DNA from: Chroococcidiopsis sp. TS-821
Lineage (GTDB): Bacteria > Cyanobacteriota > Cyanobacteriia > Cyanobacteriales > Chroococcidiopsidaceae
Length of the DNA stretch: 64,000 bases
Assembly (NCBI RefSeq): GCF_002939305.1
Contig: NZ_MVDI01000001.1
Location: 558,001-622,000 of the forward strand
Direction: 5' to 3'
Numbering within the stretch: position 1 is the stretch's first letter; the number at the start of each line of letters is the position of its first letter. A program made the position numbers and the translations under genes. Of this stretch, positions 8,897 through 17,503 are shown one piece after another. The notes beneath the pieces are model-generated. The model searched no databases. It was not told the DNA's origin and worked only from the letters and a program-made list of their open reading frames with translations.

Positions 8897-9123
8897 TTTT
8901 CGTCATTTTTACTTTGTATACCAATCTTCTATTCATTCGAGAAAATCTCTCTTTATTCTTCTCTCTGTGTTCCTGTGTCTGGAGTGGTAGCTTACCGCAA
9001 GCCGAAGAAGCATCTATGTTTAAAAACAATATTCACAAATCAGATAAAAATGCTATAGCTATTAATAGTAATTGAATTCTAGAAATATAGAGAATACAAA
9101 AGTTATTTGGTACCAACGCATCT

Positions 9124-9561
9124 ATGTTGAAAATAGTTCGTAAAAACAAAGAACTTCTACGGGTTATTCTTGCTGTATCTATTACTGTAGTTGGTCTGCT
9201 ACATTTTGCCGTACCTGATATTTTCGTCAGGATTGTACCATCTCTTTTACCATATCCCTTAGAGTTAGTTTATATTAGTGGCATTTTTGAAATTTTAGGA
9301 GGAATTGGGTTACTTGTTCCTACAGTTAGTCGTGCGGCTGCTTGGGGATTAATTGCACTTTTTATTGCGGTTTTTCCTGCCAATATTAATATGGCGGTAA
9401 ACCACATTCATATTGATGGCATTCCTGATTCACCTTGGTTTCAGGTTGTTAGACTTCCCTTTCAAGGAGTTCTCATCGCTTGGGCGTTTTGGTATACAAA
9501 GCCTTCAACAAATATTAAAGACCAAGCGGCAATCATCAATTTGTACGATACAGAAACTTAG
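9124..9561 (+). CDS. DoxX-like small integral membrane protein
   Basis: A 145-aa protein with four predicted membrane helices: about 13-32, 47-67, 75-95 and 112-130. The spacing, with the motif SGIFEILGGIGLLVP in helix two, fits the DoxX/DoxD-like superfamily. The last 15 residues overlap the start of a decayed siderophore-binding-protein frame, so the present C-terminus may not be original. No function beyond a small membrane protein can be supported. Confidence 0.82.
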   Translation: MLKIVRKNKELLRVILAVSITVVGLLHFAVPDIFVRIVPSLLPYPLELVYISGIFEILGGIGLLVPTVSRAAAWGLIALFIAVFPANINMAVNHIHIDGIPDSPWFQVVRLPFQGVLIAWAFWYTKPSTNIKDQAAIINLYDTET

Positions 9562-9719
9562 AAAAAATTCTTAGCCTCAAACCTGATTTAATTGTGGGTC
9601 ATATATGGCGGGCGCAATACTATGCGCTGCTATCGGCGATCGCGCCTACAGTGATGGTAGATACAAATAGTGAAGTTGACTTTAAGAAGAACTTGAAATA
9701 TTTAGCTGAAATTCTATGA
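9558..9719 (+). pseudogene. Fragment of an iron-siderophore ABC transporter substrate-binding protein
   Basis: A 53-codon frame ending in TGA at 9717 reads LEKILSLKPDLIVG, then LLSAIAPTVMVDT and NLKYLAEIL. This is the central segment of FecB/FhuD-type periplasmic binding proteins. There is no start codon or signal peptide, its beginning overlaps the stop of the DoxX-like gene, and its end overlaps the ATG of the Uma2 remnant. Only about one fifth of a normal protein remains, so it is a relic left by deletion. Iron-uptake function is not retained. Confidence 0.75.
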
Positions 9720-10247
9720 ACGCTCTTACCGTTGACATTAAATCAGTCATTGACTTGACCGATGAGCAGTTCTACCAGCTGTGTCAGCGCAATCGGGATT
9801 TGCGGTTTGAACGCACAGCCCAAGGAGAACTGATTATTATGCCACCTACCGGAGGGGAGACTGGAAATCGCAACGGTCGGCTTATTCAGCAATTATTCAA
9901 CTGGACTGATGTTGATGCAACTGGTATTGCTTTCGATTCGACTGGTTTTAAATTACCCAATGGAGCCAACCGCTCTCCTGATGCAGCTTGGTTAACGCTA
10001 GAGCGTTGAAATACGCTTACGCCTGAGCAGCAAGAGAAGTTCATCCCGCTTTGTCCCGATTTTGTCGTGGAGTTGATGTCTCCCAGTGATTCGCTGGTGA
10101 CAGTTCAAGCTAAGATGCAGGAATACATCGACAATGGTGCGCGTATTAGGCTGGCTACTGAATCGCAAGGCAAAGCAAGTTGAAGTTTATCGTTCGGGCA
10201 AGGCGGTTGAGGTTTTACAAGCACCTGAAGCGCTTTCGGGTTGGTAG
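9716..10247 (+). pseudogene. Uma2-family (DUF820) endonuclease-like gene, disrupted
   Basis: The first 97 codons (DLTDEQFYQLCQRNRDLRFE, then GELIIMPPTGGETGNRNG and SPDAAWLTLER) are clear Uma2. A TGA at 10007-10009 stands where the family has Trp, and the same frame continues (NTLTPEQQEKFIPLCPDFVV, then ELMSPSDSL). An extra A near 10145 shifts the frame; after it the sequence reads LGWLLNRKAKQVEVYRSGKA and EVLQAPEAL before TAG at 10245. Two independent lesions make a functional full-length product unlikely, though the N-terminal ORF could still be translated. Confidence 0.88.
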
Positions 10248-10340
10248 TGTATGTATTCGTAGATGAGCCTTTTAAGTGGAGTGAAGAAAGACGCGATCGC
10301 TTGTACTGTTGCCAAGAAAAATATTTAAAATGCGTAACTT

Positions 10341-11729
10341 TTAATTTGGCGCACTTACTTGAGATTCGCGAAACTTGAGACAGCGTTGTATAAACTGTTG
10401 AGGAATTTCTAGATTCCCACCAAAATGAAGGTGAAGATAAGACGCATGAACTTGATACGCTTGCCATCCTTCTAACACCAAGCTTGAGGAATTGTATCCT
10501 TGTAGCTTGTATAAAGGTTTTGTTGGTGTTTGATTTAGCCGCGACCGATGAAACTCGTGTCCCCATATTGCTGTACCGGTTTTAAATAGTGGACTTTGTA
10601 GTACAGTTGCTTGGCGATAACCGAGTGTTAAGCGAGCATCCATAATTGCTGTTGCGGGAATAACTCCTACCATTGACCACGATTTTTGCTCAAAATCGAC
10701 GATCGCTTGTGACAGATACATCAACCCACCACATTCAGCATAAGTTGGCATTCCTTGCTCAATTGCTGTTTTTACTGCTACCCGTGCTGATTTATTTTCT
10801 GCTAGTTGTTGGGCAAATACTTCCGGAAAGCCGCCTCCGAAATATAATCCCTGGATATTTTCGGGTAAATCAGGATCAGTCAATGGACTCCAATAAACGA
10901 TTTCTGCACCAAGTTGTGTCAGAATTTCTAGATTATCTGGGTAGTAGAAACTAAACGCGCGATCGCATGCCACTGCTATTCTAAGTGAAGTACTACGGGT
11001 AGCATCTGCGATTTTTTTGTCATCTTGTGTCGTTACGTTCAAACTCCTCACTCCTTTTAAAAGTGGTAAGAGCCGTTCCCAGTCAAAACAGGTTTCTCCG
11101 AGGCGTGCAAATTTATCGATCAATTGATCGAGTTGCGTTATTTCTGCGGTGGGAACTAAGCCCAAGTGACGATCGGGAATTGTTAAATCGTCTGCACGGC
11201 GTAATACACCAAGAATCGGTAACTGTATTGATTCGAGAGCTTCTTTTAAAAATTGCAGATGGCGATCGCTACTAACGCGATTTAATACAACTCCCGCAAT
11301 TTTGACGCGCGGATCGAACGAACGATAACCGTGGGCGATCGCCGCCACCGAGCGTGACAATCGACTACAGTCGATCGCAAGTAAAACTGGTAACTTTAAT
11401 AACCGTGCAATATGTGCTGTACTTGCTGTATCATCAATCCCCGTAGCCCCATCAAATAATCCCATAACGCCTTCTACCAGCGCACAATCAACACCTCGAC
11501 TGTGACGTTCAAAAGACTGCTTTACATAAGCATCATTAGTCAATATCGGATCTAAATTTCGGCAGGGGCGTTTTGTTACATACTGATGAAACATCGGGTC
11601 GATGTAATCAGGTCCAACTTTGAAAGATTGCACTTGTACTTGTAGTCGCTGGCTTAGATATGCAAGCAACATCAGAGTGACTGTCGTTTTACCAACGCCA
11701 CTACGTTCTCCAGCAATAATTAATGCCAT
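10341..11729 (-). CDS. cbiA: Cobyrinate a,c-diamide synthase
   Basis: A 462-aa enzyme that amidates the a and c carboxyls of cobyrinic acid with glutamine and ATP in B12 synthesis. Residues 7-16 form the P-loop GERSGVGKTT. The N-terminal dethiobiotin-synthetase-like domain runs to about 240. The C-terminal class-I glutamine amidotransferase domain has its nucleophile Cys333 in AECGGLMYL. Length is normal. The last B12 gene in the window, cobM, lies at 27957-28745, so the pathway genes are scattered. No cobalamin riboswitch was recognised upstream. Confidence 0.95.
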   Translation of the reverse strand: MALIIAGERSGVGKTTVTLMLLAYLSQRLQVQVQSFKVGPDYIDPMFHQYVTKRPCRNLDPILTNDAYVKQSFERHSRGVDCALVEGVMGLFDGATGIDDTASTAHIARLLKLPVLLAIDCSRLSRSVAAIAHGYRSFDPRVKIAGVVLNRVSSDRHLQFLKEALESIQLPILGVLRRADDLTIPDRHLGLVPTAEITQLDQLIDKFARLGETCFDWERLLPLLKGVRSLNVTTQDDKKIADATRSTSLRIAVACDRAFSFYYPDNLEILTQLGAEIVYWSPLTDPDLPENIQGLYFGGGFPEVFAQQLAENKSARVAVKTAIEQGMPTYAECGGLMYLSQAIVDFEQKSWSMVGVIPATAIMDARLTLGYRQATVLQSPLFKTGTAIWGHEFHRSRLNQTPTKPLYKLQGYNSSSLVLEGWQAYQVHASYLHLHFGGNLEIPQQFIQRCLKFRESQVSAPN

Positions 11730-12311
11730 TTAAAGTAAAAAAGCAGAGGAGCAGAGGAGCAGGGGCGCAAAAGGAGAAACGATGTGTAGTTTTCATTTGG
11801 TGAAATAGTATGAATGGTTCATGATTGGAGAGAGACAAGAAAAAGCTTAAGTTCTTACTGTAAGTTATTTTATCTGCACGAACTGAGAAAAGCTGAAAAG
11901 TAGGGAGCGTAGGCAGATAAGTTGATTTGTTATAAAACTCTGACATCATTCCCCTCGACCAAAGCTTGTTGTTATAAAATCTTGACATTGCGATCCCCGA
12001 AAGGCTGATTGATACGTAGAATTACTCAAAGCTGCCAGGTGTACCCCTTGATCCCTAGGAAGGATTTGCGGCTTAATAGTTATTAACCAGCGATCCCCAC
12101 GATCCCGAAAAAATGCTGTTTTTTGGCAGACGCAGGATTGTTGGGAATGTACCAACAAGAGCCGTTCAAAAAGCTAAATGCATAGCTAAGACATTCCACT
12201 CCTCCCAGCAGTCAAATTGATTGCAGTCATTCTGGCATTGGATGTCACCGACAGAACGGAGTTTTTGTCCGGCAACAGAATAGTTGATTCAAATTACCGG
12301 AGACAAAATTC
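11730..12311. other. Intergenic region, 582 bases
   Basis: This divergent gap between cbiA and the DUF4912 gene contains the purine-rich repeat at 11733-11768. Minus-strand frames at 11701-11988 and 11946-12158 show no family resemblance and are probably chance. AT-rich blocks at 11860-11950 could carry the cbiA promoter. GGAG-type purines at 12298-12302 precede the DUF4912 ATG. Confidence 0.5.
11733..11768. repeat. 19-base dispersed repeat, copy 2, with GCAGAGGA tandem units
   Basis: Positions 11733-11751 match 5767-5785 exactly over 19 bases. The octamer GCAGAGGA is repeated at 11743-11750 and 11751-11758, followed by a degenerate GCAGGGGC. The copy lies directly upstream of the cbiA start. 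Confidence 0.7.
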
Positions 12312-13565
12312 ATGGCTAAAGAACGCCCACCTTTAGAAGAGATGACCTTACGGCAACTAAGAAGAGTTGCAAGTGAATACGGTGTCTCGCGTTATAGCCG
12401 AATGCGGAAGGCGCAACTGCTAGCGGCAATTCAACAAATCGAGCGCACAAAAGTTTCTGTTGTTCCAACTCGTACACTGGAGGCACAAGAAGCAGTGGAA
12501 GCAGCTAAATTTGAACTAGGTCAAGATGACCGCACAGGTGGCTCCTTAGCTGACGTAGATGAAGGTTTAGCCGAACTACCTGATGGATACGGTGAAAGTC
12601 GGATCGTGTTACTGCCCCGCGATCCTCAATGGGCATACACTTACTGGGATATCCCCAACGAGCATAAAGAAGACTTGCGCAAACAAGGCGGACAACAGCT
12701 AGCACTGCGCATATACGACGTCACAGATATTAATATCGATTACCAAAGTCCTCACAGCATTCAAGAATATCCTTGCGATGAGTTGGCACGGGAATGGTAT
12801 TTACCGATTCCTGTGAGCGATCGCGACTACGTTGTCGATATTGGTTATCGCTGTGCTGACGGTCGTTGGTTAGTTTTAGCACGTTCTGCACCCGTTCACG
12901 TACCGCCGGTTTACCCTAGCGATTGGATTGAAGATCGCTTCATTACGGTCAGCTTTGAAGAAGATCTGCGCGGTAAAACTGTTTACGAACTTGTACCACC
13001 AGCTAAGCGCATGGCAGTTGCTGGAGTTCAACAAGACAGTAATCCGATCTACGACGAAATCTTCGGTATGGCTCAAGGCGCCGAAGCACAAAGAGTGGCA
13101 GGTTCGCTCTATGGCTCGATGCAGCAAGTACCAGGTTCGGCTCAAATGGTCGGCGTACAATCAATTAGCTCGTATATCACTGCTTCTGGAATGGGTATGT
13201 GGGCAGTACCAACAATGTCTGGGATAGGAATGTCCGGTGTAGGAATGTCCGGCGTTGGCTTCTCAGCTTCGGCAATTCCAATGCGCCCGCGTCAGTTCTG
13301 GTTAATCGCAGATGCTGAGTTAATTGTTTATGGTGCAACCGAACCGGATGCTACTGTAACAATTGGCGGACGCCCGATCAAGCTCAATCCTGATGGGACA
13401 TTCCGCTTCCAGATGTCCTTCCAAGATGGTTTAATCGATTATCCGATTAAGGCAGTAGCGGCTGATGGCGAGCAAACACGCTCTATTCACATGAAGTTCA
13501 CCCGCGAAACACCATCACGAAATACGAATACAAAAGAAGAAGCAGTTCCAGAGTGGTTTGCTTAA
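12312..13565 (+). CDS. DUF4912 protein with N-terminal SAP/Rho-N-like helix-extended-helix
   Basis: A 417-aa protein. Residues 8-45 (LRQLRRVASEYGVSRYSRMR) resemble a SAP or Rho-N nucleic-acid-binding motif. Residues about 95-205 form the DUF4912 domain (LPRDPQWAYTYWDIP, DYVVDIGYRCADGRW). A low-complexity Met/Gly/Ser stretch (about 296-325, repeated GMSGVGMSG) links to a C-terminal beta domain (about 335-405). The role is unknown; nucleic-acid contact is inferred from the N-terminus. It is followed by a good terminator, so it forms its own transcription unit. Confidence 0.85.
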   Translation: MAKERPPLEEMTLRQLRRVASEYGVSRYSRMRKAQLLAAIQQIERTKVSVVPTRTLEAQEAVEAAKFELGQDDRTGGSLADVDEGLAELPDGYGESRIVLLPRDPQWAYTYWDIPNEHKEDLRKQGGQQLALRIYDVTDINIDYQSPHSIQEYPCDELAREWYLPIPVSDRDYVVDIGYRCADGRWLVLARSAPVHVPPVYPSDWIEDRFITVSFEEDLRGKTVYELVPPAKRMAVAGVQQDSNPIYDEIFGMAQGAEAQRVAGSLYGSMQQVPGSAQMVGVQSISSYITASGMGMWAVPTMSGIGMSGVGMSGVGFSASAIPMRPRQFWLIADAELIVYGATEPDATVTIGGRPIKLNPDGTFRFQMSFQDGLIDYPIKAVAADGEQTRSIHMKFTRETPSRNTNTKEEAVPEWFA

Positions 13566-13602
13566 AGCATTATCTGCCACACTGATAAATAGATTACAAA
13601 AT

Positions 13603-13630
13603 CCCTCGACAATTGTCGGGGGTTTCTTTT
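13603..13630 (+). terminator. Intrinsic terminator after the DUF4912 gene
   Basis: A hairpin whose core CGACAATTGTCG is a perfect palindrome is extended by CCCT/GGGG pairing, and is followed by TTTCTTTT (13623-13630). It ends 12 bases before the next ATG at 13642. Its G-rich 3' arm is the only purine run near that start, so the hairpin may also control translation or read-through into the next gene. Confidence 0.8.
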
Positions 13631-13641
13631 CGCTAAAGATT

Positions 13642-14208
13642 ATGACACCTGAAGAAATTGCAAGTACGCTGAAAGAAATTTTTGACCCAGTAACTGTGCA
13701 GGAAATCACCCCTGGTTCGTGGCAAGTGGAAACACTAGAATTCCGGTTATTGGTACTTTTATCCGACGATCAATCATGGTTGCGACTTTTACTACCAATT
13801 ATGTCTGCCGAAGCGGCACAACCTTTTATAGAACAACTGCTAGCTGCCAATTTTGATGATACGCAAGAAGTACGCTACGCACTGCAACAAGGTGTTGTTT
13901 GGGGTGTGTTTCAGCATAGAACCGAAAGTTTAGTACAGGCTGATTTAGCAGATGCGATCGCGCGTTTAGTTTCCCTACACCAAGCCGGACTCAATGATGT
14001 CTTTTCGCAATTAGTCGAAAGTCGGATGCGTCAAATTATTCTTGCAGCAAAACAGCAAGGGTTAACCCTTGAAGCAACTTTACAGAATCTCGATCGCTTT
14101 TATGAAGAAGGAATTTTAGGCGATATGGAACAAGGAGCGCAGTCACGCGAGGAAACACTAGCAGTATGGAAGCAACAGCTAGAACGCTTGTGGCAAGAAG
14201 TTGAGTAA
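13642..14208 (+). CDS. Conserved-looking hypothetical protein, 188 aa
   Basis: ATG 13642 (MTPEEIASTLKEIF) is the likely start; an in-frame start at 13558 would place the terminator inside the gene. The N-terminal 90 residues alternate strands and helices (WQVETLEFRLLVLL, then SWLRLLLPI) in a way that recalls YbjN/CesT chaperone-like folds. The C-terminal half is helical. No catalytic motif is seen. Fold resemblance is an impression only. Confidence 0.75.
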   Translation: MTPEEIASTLKEIFDPVTVQEITPGSWQVETLEFRLLVLLSDDQSWLRLLLPIMSAEAAQPFIEQLLAANFDDTQEVRYALQQGVVWGVFQHRTESLVQADLADAIARLVSLHQAGLNDVFSQLVESRMRQIILAAKQQGLTLEATLQNLDRFYEEGILGDMEQGAQSREETLAVWKQQLERLWQEVE

Positions 14209-14262
14209 ATTTAGAAGGTAATTGATTTTCCTGCTTGTCGATTTTAAAAACGTTGTTGCAAA

Positions 14263-14283
14263 TTATACTAGTATTCAGTATAA
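14263..14283. terminator. AT-rich hairpin between convergent genes
   Basis: TTATACT (14263-14269) and AGTATAA (14277-14283) are perfect complements around a 7-base loop, in the 93-base gap between two convergent genes. The stem is weak and lacks a U-run, so bidirectional termination is only a suggestion. Confidence 0.3.
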
Positions 14284-14301
14284 TGAATGTAACTTACTCA
14301 A

Positions 14302-14838
14302 TTACTCTGGTTGTGCTGCTGGTGCAGAAACACCAACACACGCTGCTGCTAACTCAGGATGAACCTTAGGGTCGATTCTGACTCCCCTGCTGCTAAAATC
14401 AACGCAAGTCTTTACTAGAGTCAGGCTAGTATCTAGACGACGTTGTTTGACAATTTCATCAGTGAGGCGGCGACAATTACCTCCTACTTTTCCTCCAAGA
14501 GGAATCATCAGAGAAACTGTAGCGCCGTATACTTCGCGCTCCCTACTCAGAGAACTCATATAGCCATTAAGCGAAATACTGGGAGTACTGCAACTAATAC
14601 CTGGACCAAAATTATATTCGCCAATAGTTTGATTGAGAATTCCGACATTTTGCACAGAGCCAGTGTTAGTTTGAGAAGTTTCAGCATTGTTACTTTGAGC
14701 ATTATCAAGCTGAAAGCTACTATTCAAACTTTTGGCATCTTTGTTACGATGTGTCGCTGACTGATTTTTTTCACTCGCCAGTACTGGGTGAGACAACAAC
14801 AAGACTACTGCTGTACATAAATAGATATAACGCTTCAT
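14302..14838 (-). CDS. Small secreted protein of unknown function, 178 aa
   Basis: A signal peptide (MKRYIYLCTAVVLLLSHPVL, cleavage near ALA/SE) leads to an Asn/Ser/Gln-rich stretch (25-70) and a C-terminal part with three cysteines (CSTPS, NCRRLTDE, KTCVDF) plus a final ACVGV. The glycine-rich middle (SLMIPLGGKVGG) looks like a membrane-facing strand. I do not recognise the family. A perfect Shine-Dalgarno AGGAGG precedes the ATG, and a terminator of the upstream gene ends just before it. Confidence 0.75.
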   Translation of the reverse strand: MKRYIYLCTAVVLLLSHPVLASEKNQSATHRNKDAKSLNSSFQLDNAQSNNAETSQTNTGSVQNVGILNQTIGEYNFGPGISCSTPSISLNGYMSSLSREREVYGATVSLMIPLGGKVGGNCRRLTDEIVKQRRLDTSLTLVKTCVDFSSRGVRIDPKVHPELAAACVGVSAPAAQPE

Positions 14839-14851
14839 TTTTCCTCCTAAT

Positions 14852-14883
14852 TCTTAAAAAGATCCGATGTGCACCTCGGATCT
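14852..14883 (-). terminator. Intrinsic terminator between two small secreted-protein genes
   Basis: On the minus strand AGATCCGA (14876-14883) pairs with TCGGATCT (14860-14867), and TTTTT plus further T residues follow at 14860-14852. It ends the upstream 14902-15267 gene. The AGGAGG of the next gene begins right after, so the second gene may be expressed by read-through or from a promoter in the short gap. Confidence 0.8.
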
Positions 14884-14901
14884 TCTACTGCTTTTAGCTA
14901 A

Positions 14902-15267
14902 TTAGAAGTTGCTGAAAGCGGTTGTTCTGTGTTCGTGACTGGTGTTACCAAAGTGGCTAGCGGTGTAACCATTAGCTTTATTTTCTACCAAGTAAGTACC
15001 AGCACTGAGATAACCAGAAGTCGCATTGACATCTTCAAAAGAAAAACCACTCTTATCGAATTTGATATTAGAGTAGTCCTTGTCGGCGTAGGCAAAAGAA
15101 GCTTCAAACCCTTTACGAATTTCGTAGGAGCTAATATTAATATGGCTATTACCATGACTCCAGCCATCGGTATACTTATTGGAAACTCCAACTTCGCCAG
15201 CGAAAGCAGCGATAGGGGAAAGAGCTAAAGCTAATGTGGGTAGAACTACAGCGAACTTTTTCAACAT
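14902..15267 (-). CDS. Small secreted protein of unknown function, 121 aa
   Basis: From ATG 15267 (MLKKFAVVLPTLALALSPIA) the chain begins with a clean signal peptide cleaved near AFA-GE. The mature protein is rich in Ser, Asn, Tyr and Gly with alternating hydrophobic residues, like a beta-stranded surface or matrix protein, and has no cysteine. A longer start at 15318 is less likely because it masks the signal. The next gene downstream also encodes a secreted protein. Family not recognised. Confidence 0.75.
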   Translation of the reverse strand: MLKKFAVVLPTLALALSPIAAFAGEVGVSNKYTDGWSHGNSHINISSYEIRKGFEASFAYADKDYSNIKFDKSGFSFEDVNATSGYLSAGTYLVENKANGYTASHFGNTSHEHRTTAFSNF

Positions 15268-15658
15268 AAATACCTCTTTTGATAGTTGCGTATTTGCTAT
15301 TGCAGTTGTTATCTGCATGACCTTAGTATCAGTTAAATTACTGAGTGAGTAAAGATACAGTACTACTTCTTATTATTTTTTTTACATCAAGGTAAGTATT
15401 TGCACTGATACCAGAAGTGTCAAAGTGCTATAGGCTATTGGCAAAATGAGATTTTCTGAGAATATGTTGTAAACATAAAGTTAAAGAAAAATTCAGGATT
15501 GTTGTGAGCAGAAGAGGAAGAAAAGCAGCCTTTTTTGAAAGATTTGTCTATAAATTGCCTACACCCCATTGACATTTGAATTACTTCGGTGGGTCAAGGA
15601 AGGCAAGACGAATAACCTCCTAAACTCAAAAGTAGCCTGCTACAAAACAGCCACACGT
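15268..15658. other. Divergent intergenic region, 391 bases
   Basis: This gap separates the secreted-protein pair (minus strand) from the DUF2358 gene (plus strand). It is AT-rich with a long T-run near 15368-15381. An in-frame TTG at 15569 could extend the DUF2358 protein but adds unconserved-looking residues. I see no further gene. Confidence 0.5.
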
Positions 15659-16048
15659 ATGGACATAGTTGAAATCCTCAAACAGGATTACCAAAGGTTC
15701 CCCGCAAATCAGACGTACAGCATCTACGCACAAGATGTGTACTTCAAAGATCCTCTAAACGAATTTCGCGGCGTTGCAAAATATAAAGCGACGATCAAGT
15801 TTATTGAAACGTGGTTCATTGCGCCCAAAATGGACTTACACGATATCCGCCGCGAAGGAGACACAATCAAAACTGAGTGGACTTTAAGCTGGAATACTCC
15901 TGTACCCTGGAAACCCCGCATTGCAATTCCTGGTTGGAGTGAGTTGCGTGTCAATCAACAGGACATTATTACTTCTCACGTCGATTATTGGAAATGTTCG
16001 CGGCTAGACGTCATTAAACAACACCTATTTCCTACCAAGAATAGATAG
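15659..16048 (+). CDS. DUF2358 (SnoaL/NTF2-like) protein
   Basis: About 129 aa from ATG 15659 ([15 protein letters not shown]). The pattern [17 protein letters not shown], then [19 protein letters not shown] matches the DUF2358 family found in cyanobacteria and plastids, with an NTF2-like fold. No enzyme activity is known to me for the group. The ArsA-like gene follows 43 bases later and may be co-transcribed. Confidence 0.85.
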   Translation: MDIVEILKQDYQRFPANQTYSIYAQDVYFKDPLNEFRGVAKYKATIKFIETWFIAPKMDLHDIRREGDTIKTEWTLSWNTPVPWKPRIAIPGWSELRVNQQDIITSHVDYWKCSRLDVIKQHLFPTKNR

Positions 16049-16091
16049 AGTAAAGAAATATAAACATTGCTTAGACAGGACAAAAGTATTC

Positions 16092-17279
16092 ATGCGTGTA
16101 ATTCTGATGACAGGCAAAGGAGGAGTCGGAAAAACCTCTGTTGCTGCTGCTACTGGACTTCGTTGCGCAGAGTTAGGCTATCGCACACTCGTTTTGAGTA
16201 CCGATCCAGCACATTCACTTGCAGATAGTTTTGACTTAGAACTCGGACACGATCCGCGACCAGTCCGCCCGAACCTTTGGGGAGCAGAATTAGACGCATT
16301 ATTAGAATTAGAAGGCAATTGGGGAGCTGTTAAGCGCTATATTACTCAAGTCTTACAAGCACGGGGACTCGACGGCGTACAAGCTGAAGAACTCGCAATT
16401 TTGCCTGGAATGGATGAAATTTTCGGTTTGGTACGTATGAAGCGCCATTACGACGAGGGCGAGTTTGATGTTTTAATTATCGACTCGGCTCCGACTGGTA
16501 CTGCACTGCGTTTATTGAGTCTACCCGAAGTGAGTGGCTGGTATATGCGACGTTTTTACAAGCCATTACAAAAGATGTCTGTGGCGTTAAGACCGCTTGT
16601 AGAGCCTTTATTTCGACCGATCGCAGGATTTTCTTTACCTGACAAAGAAGTGATGGATGCGCCGTATGAATTTTACGAGCAAATCGAAGCTTTGGAAAAA
16701 GTATTAACTGATAATATGCAAACTTCGGTACGCTTGGTAACAAACCCTGAAAAAATGGTGCTGAAAGAATCGCTACGCGCCCATGCTTATTTAAGTTTGT
16801 ATAATGTAGCAACAGATTTAGTCGTTGCCAATCGGATTATTCCTGAGGAAGTGCAAGATCCTTTCTTTCAAAGATGGAAGGAAAATCAACAGCAATATCG
16901 CCAAGAAATTCATGAAAATTTTCGTCCATTACCTGTAAAGGAAGTCCCTTTATATTCTGAAGAACTGTGCGGTTTAGCAGCTTTAGAGCGACTGAAAGAT
17001 ACGCTTTATAAAGATGAAGACCCAACGCAAGTTTATTACAAAGAAACGACTGTACGCGTTGTTCAAAATAACAATCAGTACAGCTTGGAACTTTATCTAC
17101 CAGGAATCGCTAAAGACAATATTCAATTAAGTAAAACTGGCGATGAATTAAATATCACCATTGGCAATCATCGCCGTAACTTAGTATTGCCGCAAGCTTT
17201 AGCCGCATTACAACCAGCAGGTGCAAAAATGGAGGATGATTATTTGAAGATTCGTTTTGCTAATGGTGTAGGAGCTTAG
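16092..17279 (+). CDS. ArsA/Get3-family ATPase with C-terminal HSP20-like domain
   Basis: A 395-aa protein. Residues 8-16 are the deviant Walker [15 protein letters not shown] follows at about 38-42, and [20 protein letters not shown] is the switch region. The ATPase part runs to about 310. Residues about 317-393 ([20 protein letters not shown]) form an alpha-crystallin-like beta sandwich typical of the ArsA_HSP20 fusion. With no arsenite gene nearby, arsenic transport is not supported; a protein-targeting or chaperone role is more likely but unproven. Confidence 0.92.
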   Translation: MRVILMTGKGGVGKTSVAAATGLRCAELGYRTLVLSTDPAHSLADSFDLELGHDPRPVRPNLWGAELDALLELEGNWGAVKRYITQVLQARGLDGVQAEELAILPGMDEIFGLVRMKRHYDEGEFDVLIIDSAPTGTALRLLSLPEVSGWYMRRFYKPLQKMSVALRPLVEPLFRPIAGFSLPDKEVMDAPYEFYEQIEALEKVLTDNMQTSVRLVTNPEKMVLKESLRAHAYLSLYNVATDLVVANRIIPEEVQDPFFQRWKENQQQYRQEIHENFRPLPVKEVPLYSEELCGLAALERLKDTLYKDEDPTQVYYKETTVRVVQNNNQYSLELYLPGIAKDNIQLSKTGDELNITIGNHRRNLVLPQALAALQPAGAKMEDDYLKIRFANGVGA

Positions 17280-17321
17280 CAACTAAAGTTGCAGCTAAAT
17301 AAACAAAGTCTGCTTTCGCAG
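17279..17321. repeat. Two tandem small hairpins after the ArsA-like gene
   Basis: GCAACTAAAGTTGC (17279-17292) is an inverted repeat overlapping the stop codon of the ArsA-like gene. It is followed by CTGCTTTCGCAG (17310-17321). There is no U-run after either. They may act as a rho-independent-like stop or mRNA 3'-end protection, or be a dispersed repeat. The rest of the 224-base gap before the methyltransferase gene shows no gene. Confidence 0.5.
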
Positions 17322-17503
17322 GCTAGCTACAATTTAGTATTGCAAACTTTTTGTATGAGTTAGGCATTGCCTCGACGACTTTTCCCCAAAATTGGGGGGA
17401 CTGAGAGGGCGCGGGAAAGCATAACCGGAAAAGTGCGTCAGCTTCGTGTAGTGATTGTGCAAGCGACACATTCAATTGCATAAAAGCGTACTAGGAGCAA
17501 AAA

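Noticed and set aside
10247-10340. A possible further coding remnant downstream of Uma2 (frame with DEPFKWSEERRDRLYCC)
   Set aside because: It has no start, no recognisable family and runs into the cbiA 3' end; it may be part of the Uma2 decay.
11946-12158. Minus-strand frames in the cbiA-DUF4912 gap
   Set aside because: No family match, poor start context and Ser/Arg-rich random composition.
16092-17279. Arsenite efflux assignment for the ArsA-like protein
   Set aside because: No arsB, arsR or arsC is nearby and the HSP20-like fusion is unlike arsenic-pump ArsA.
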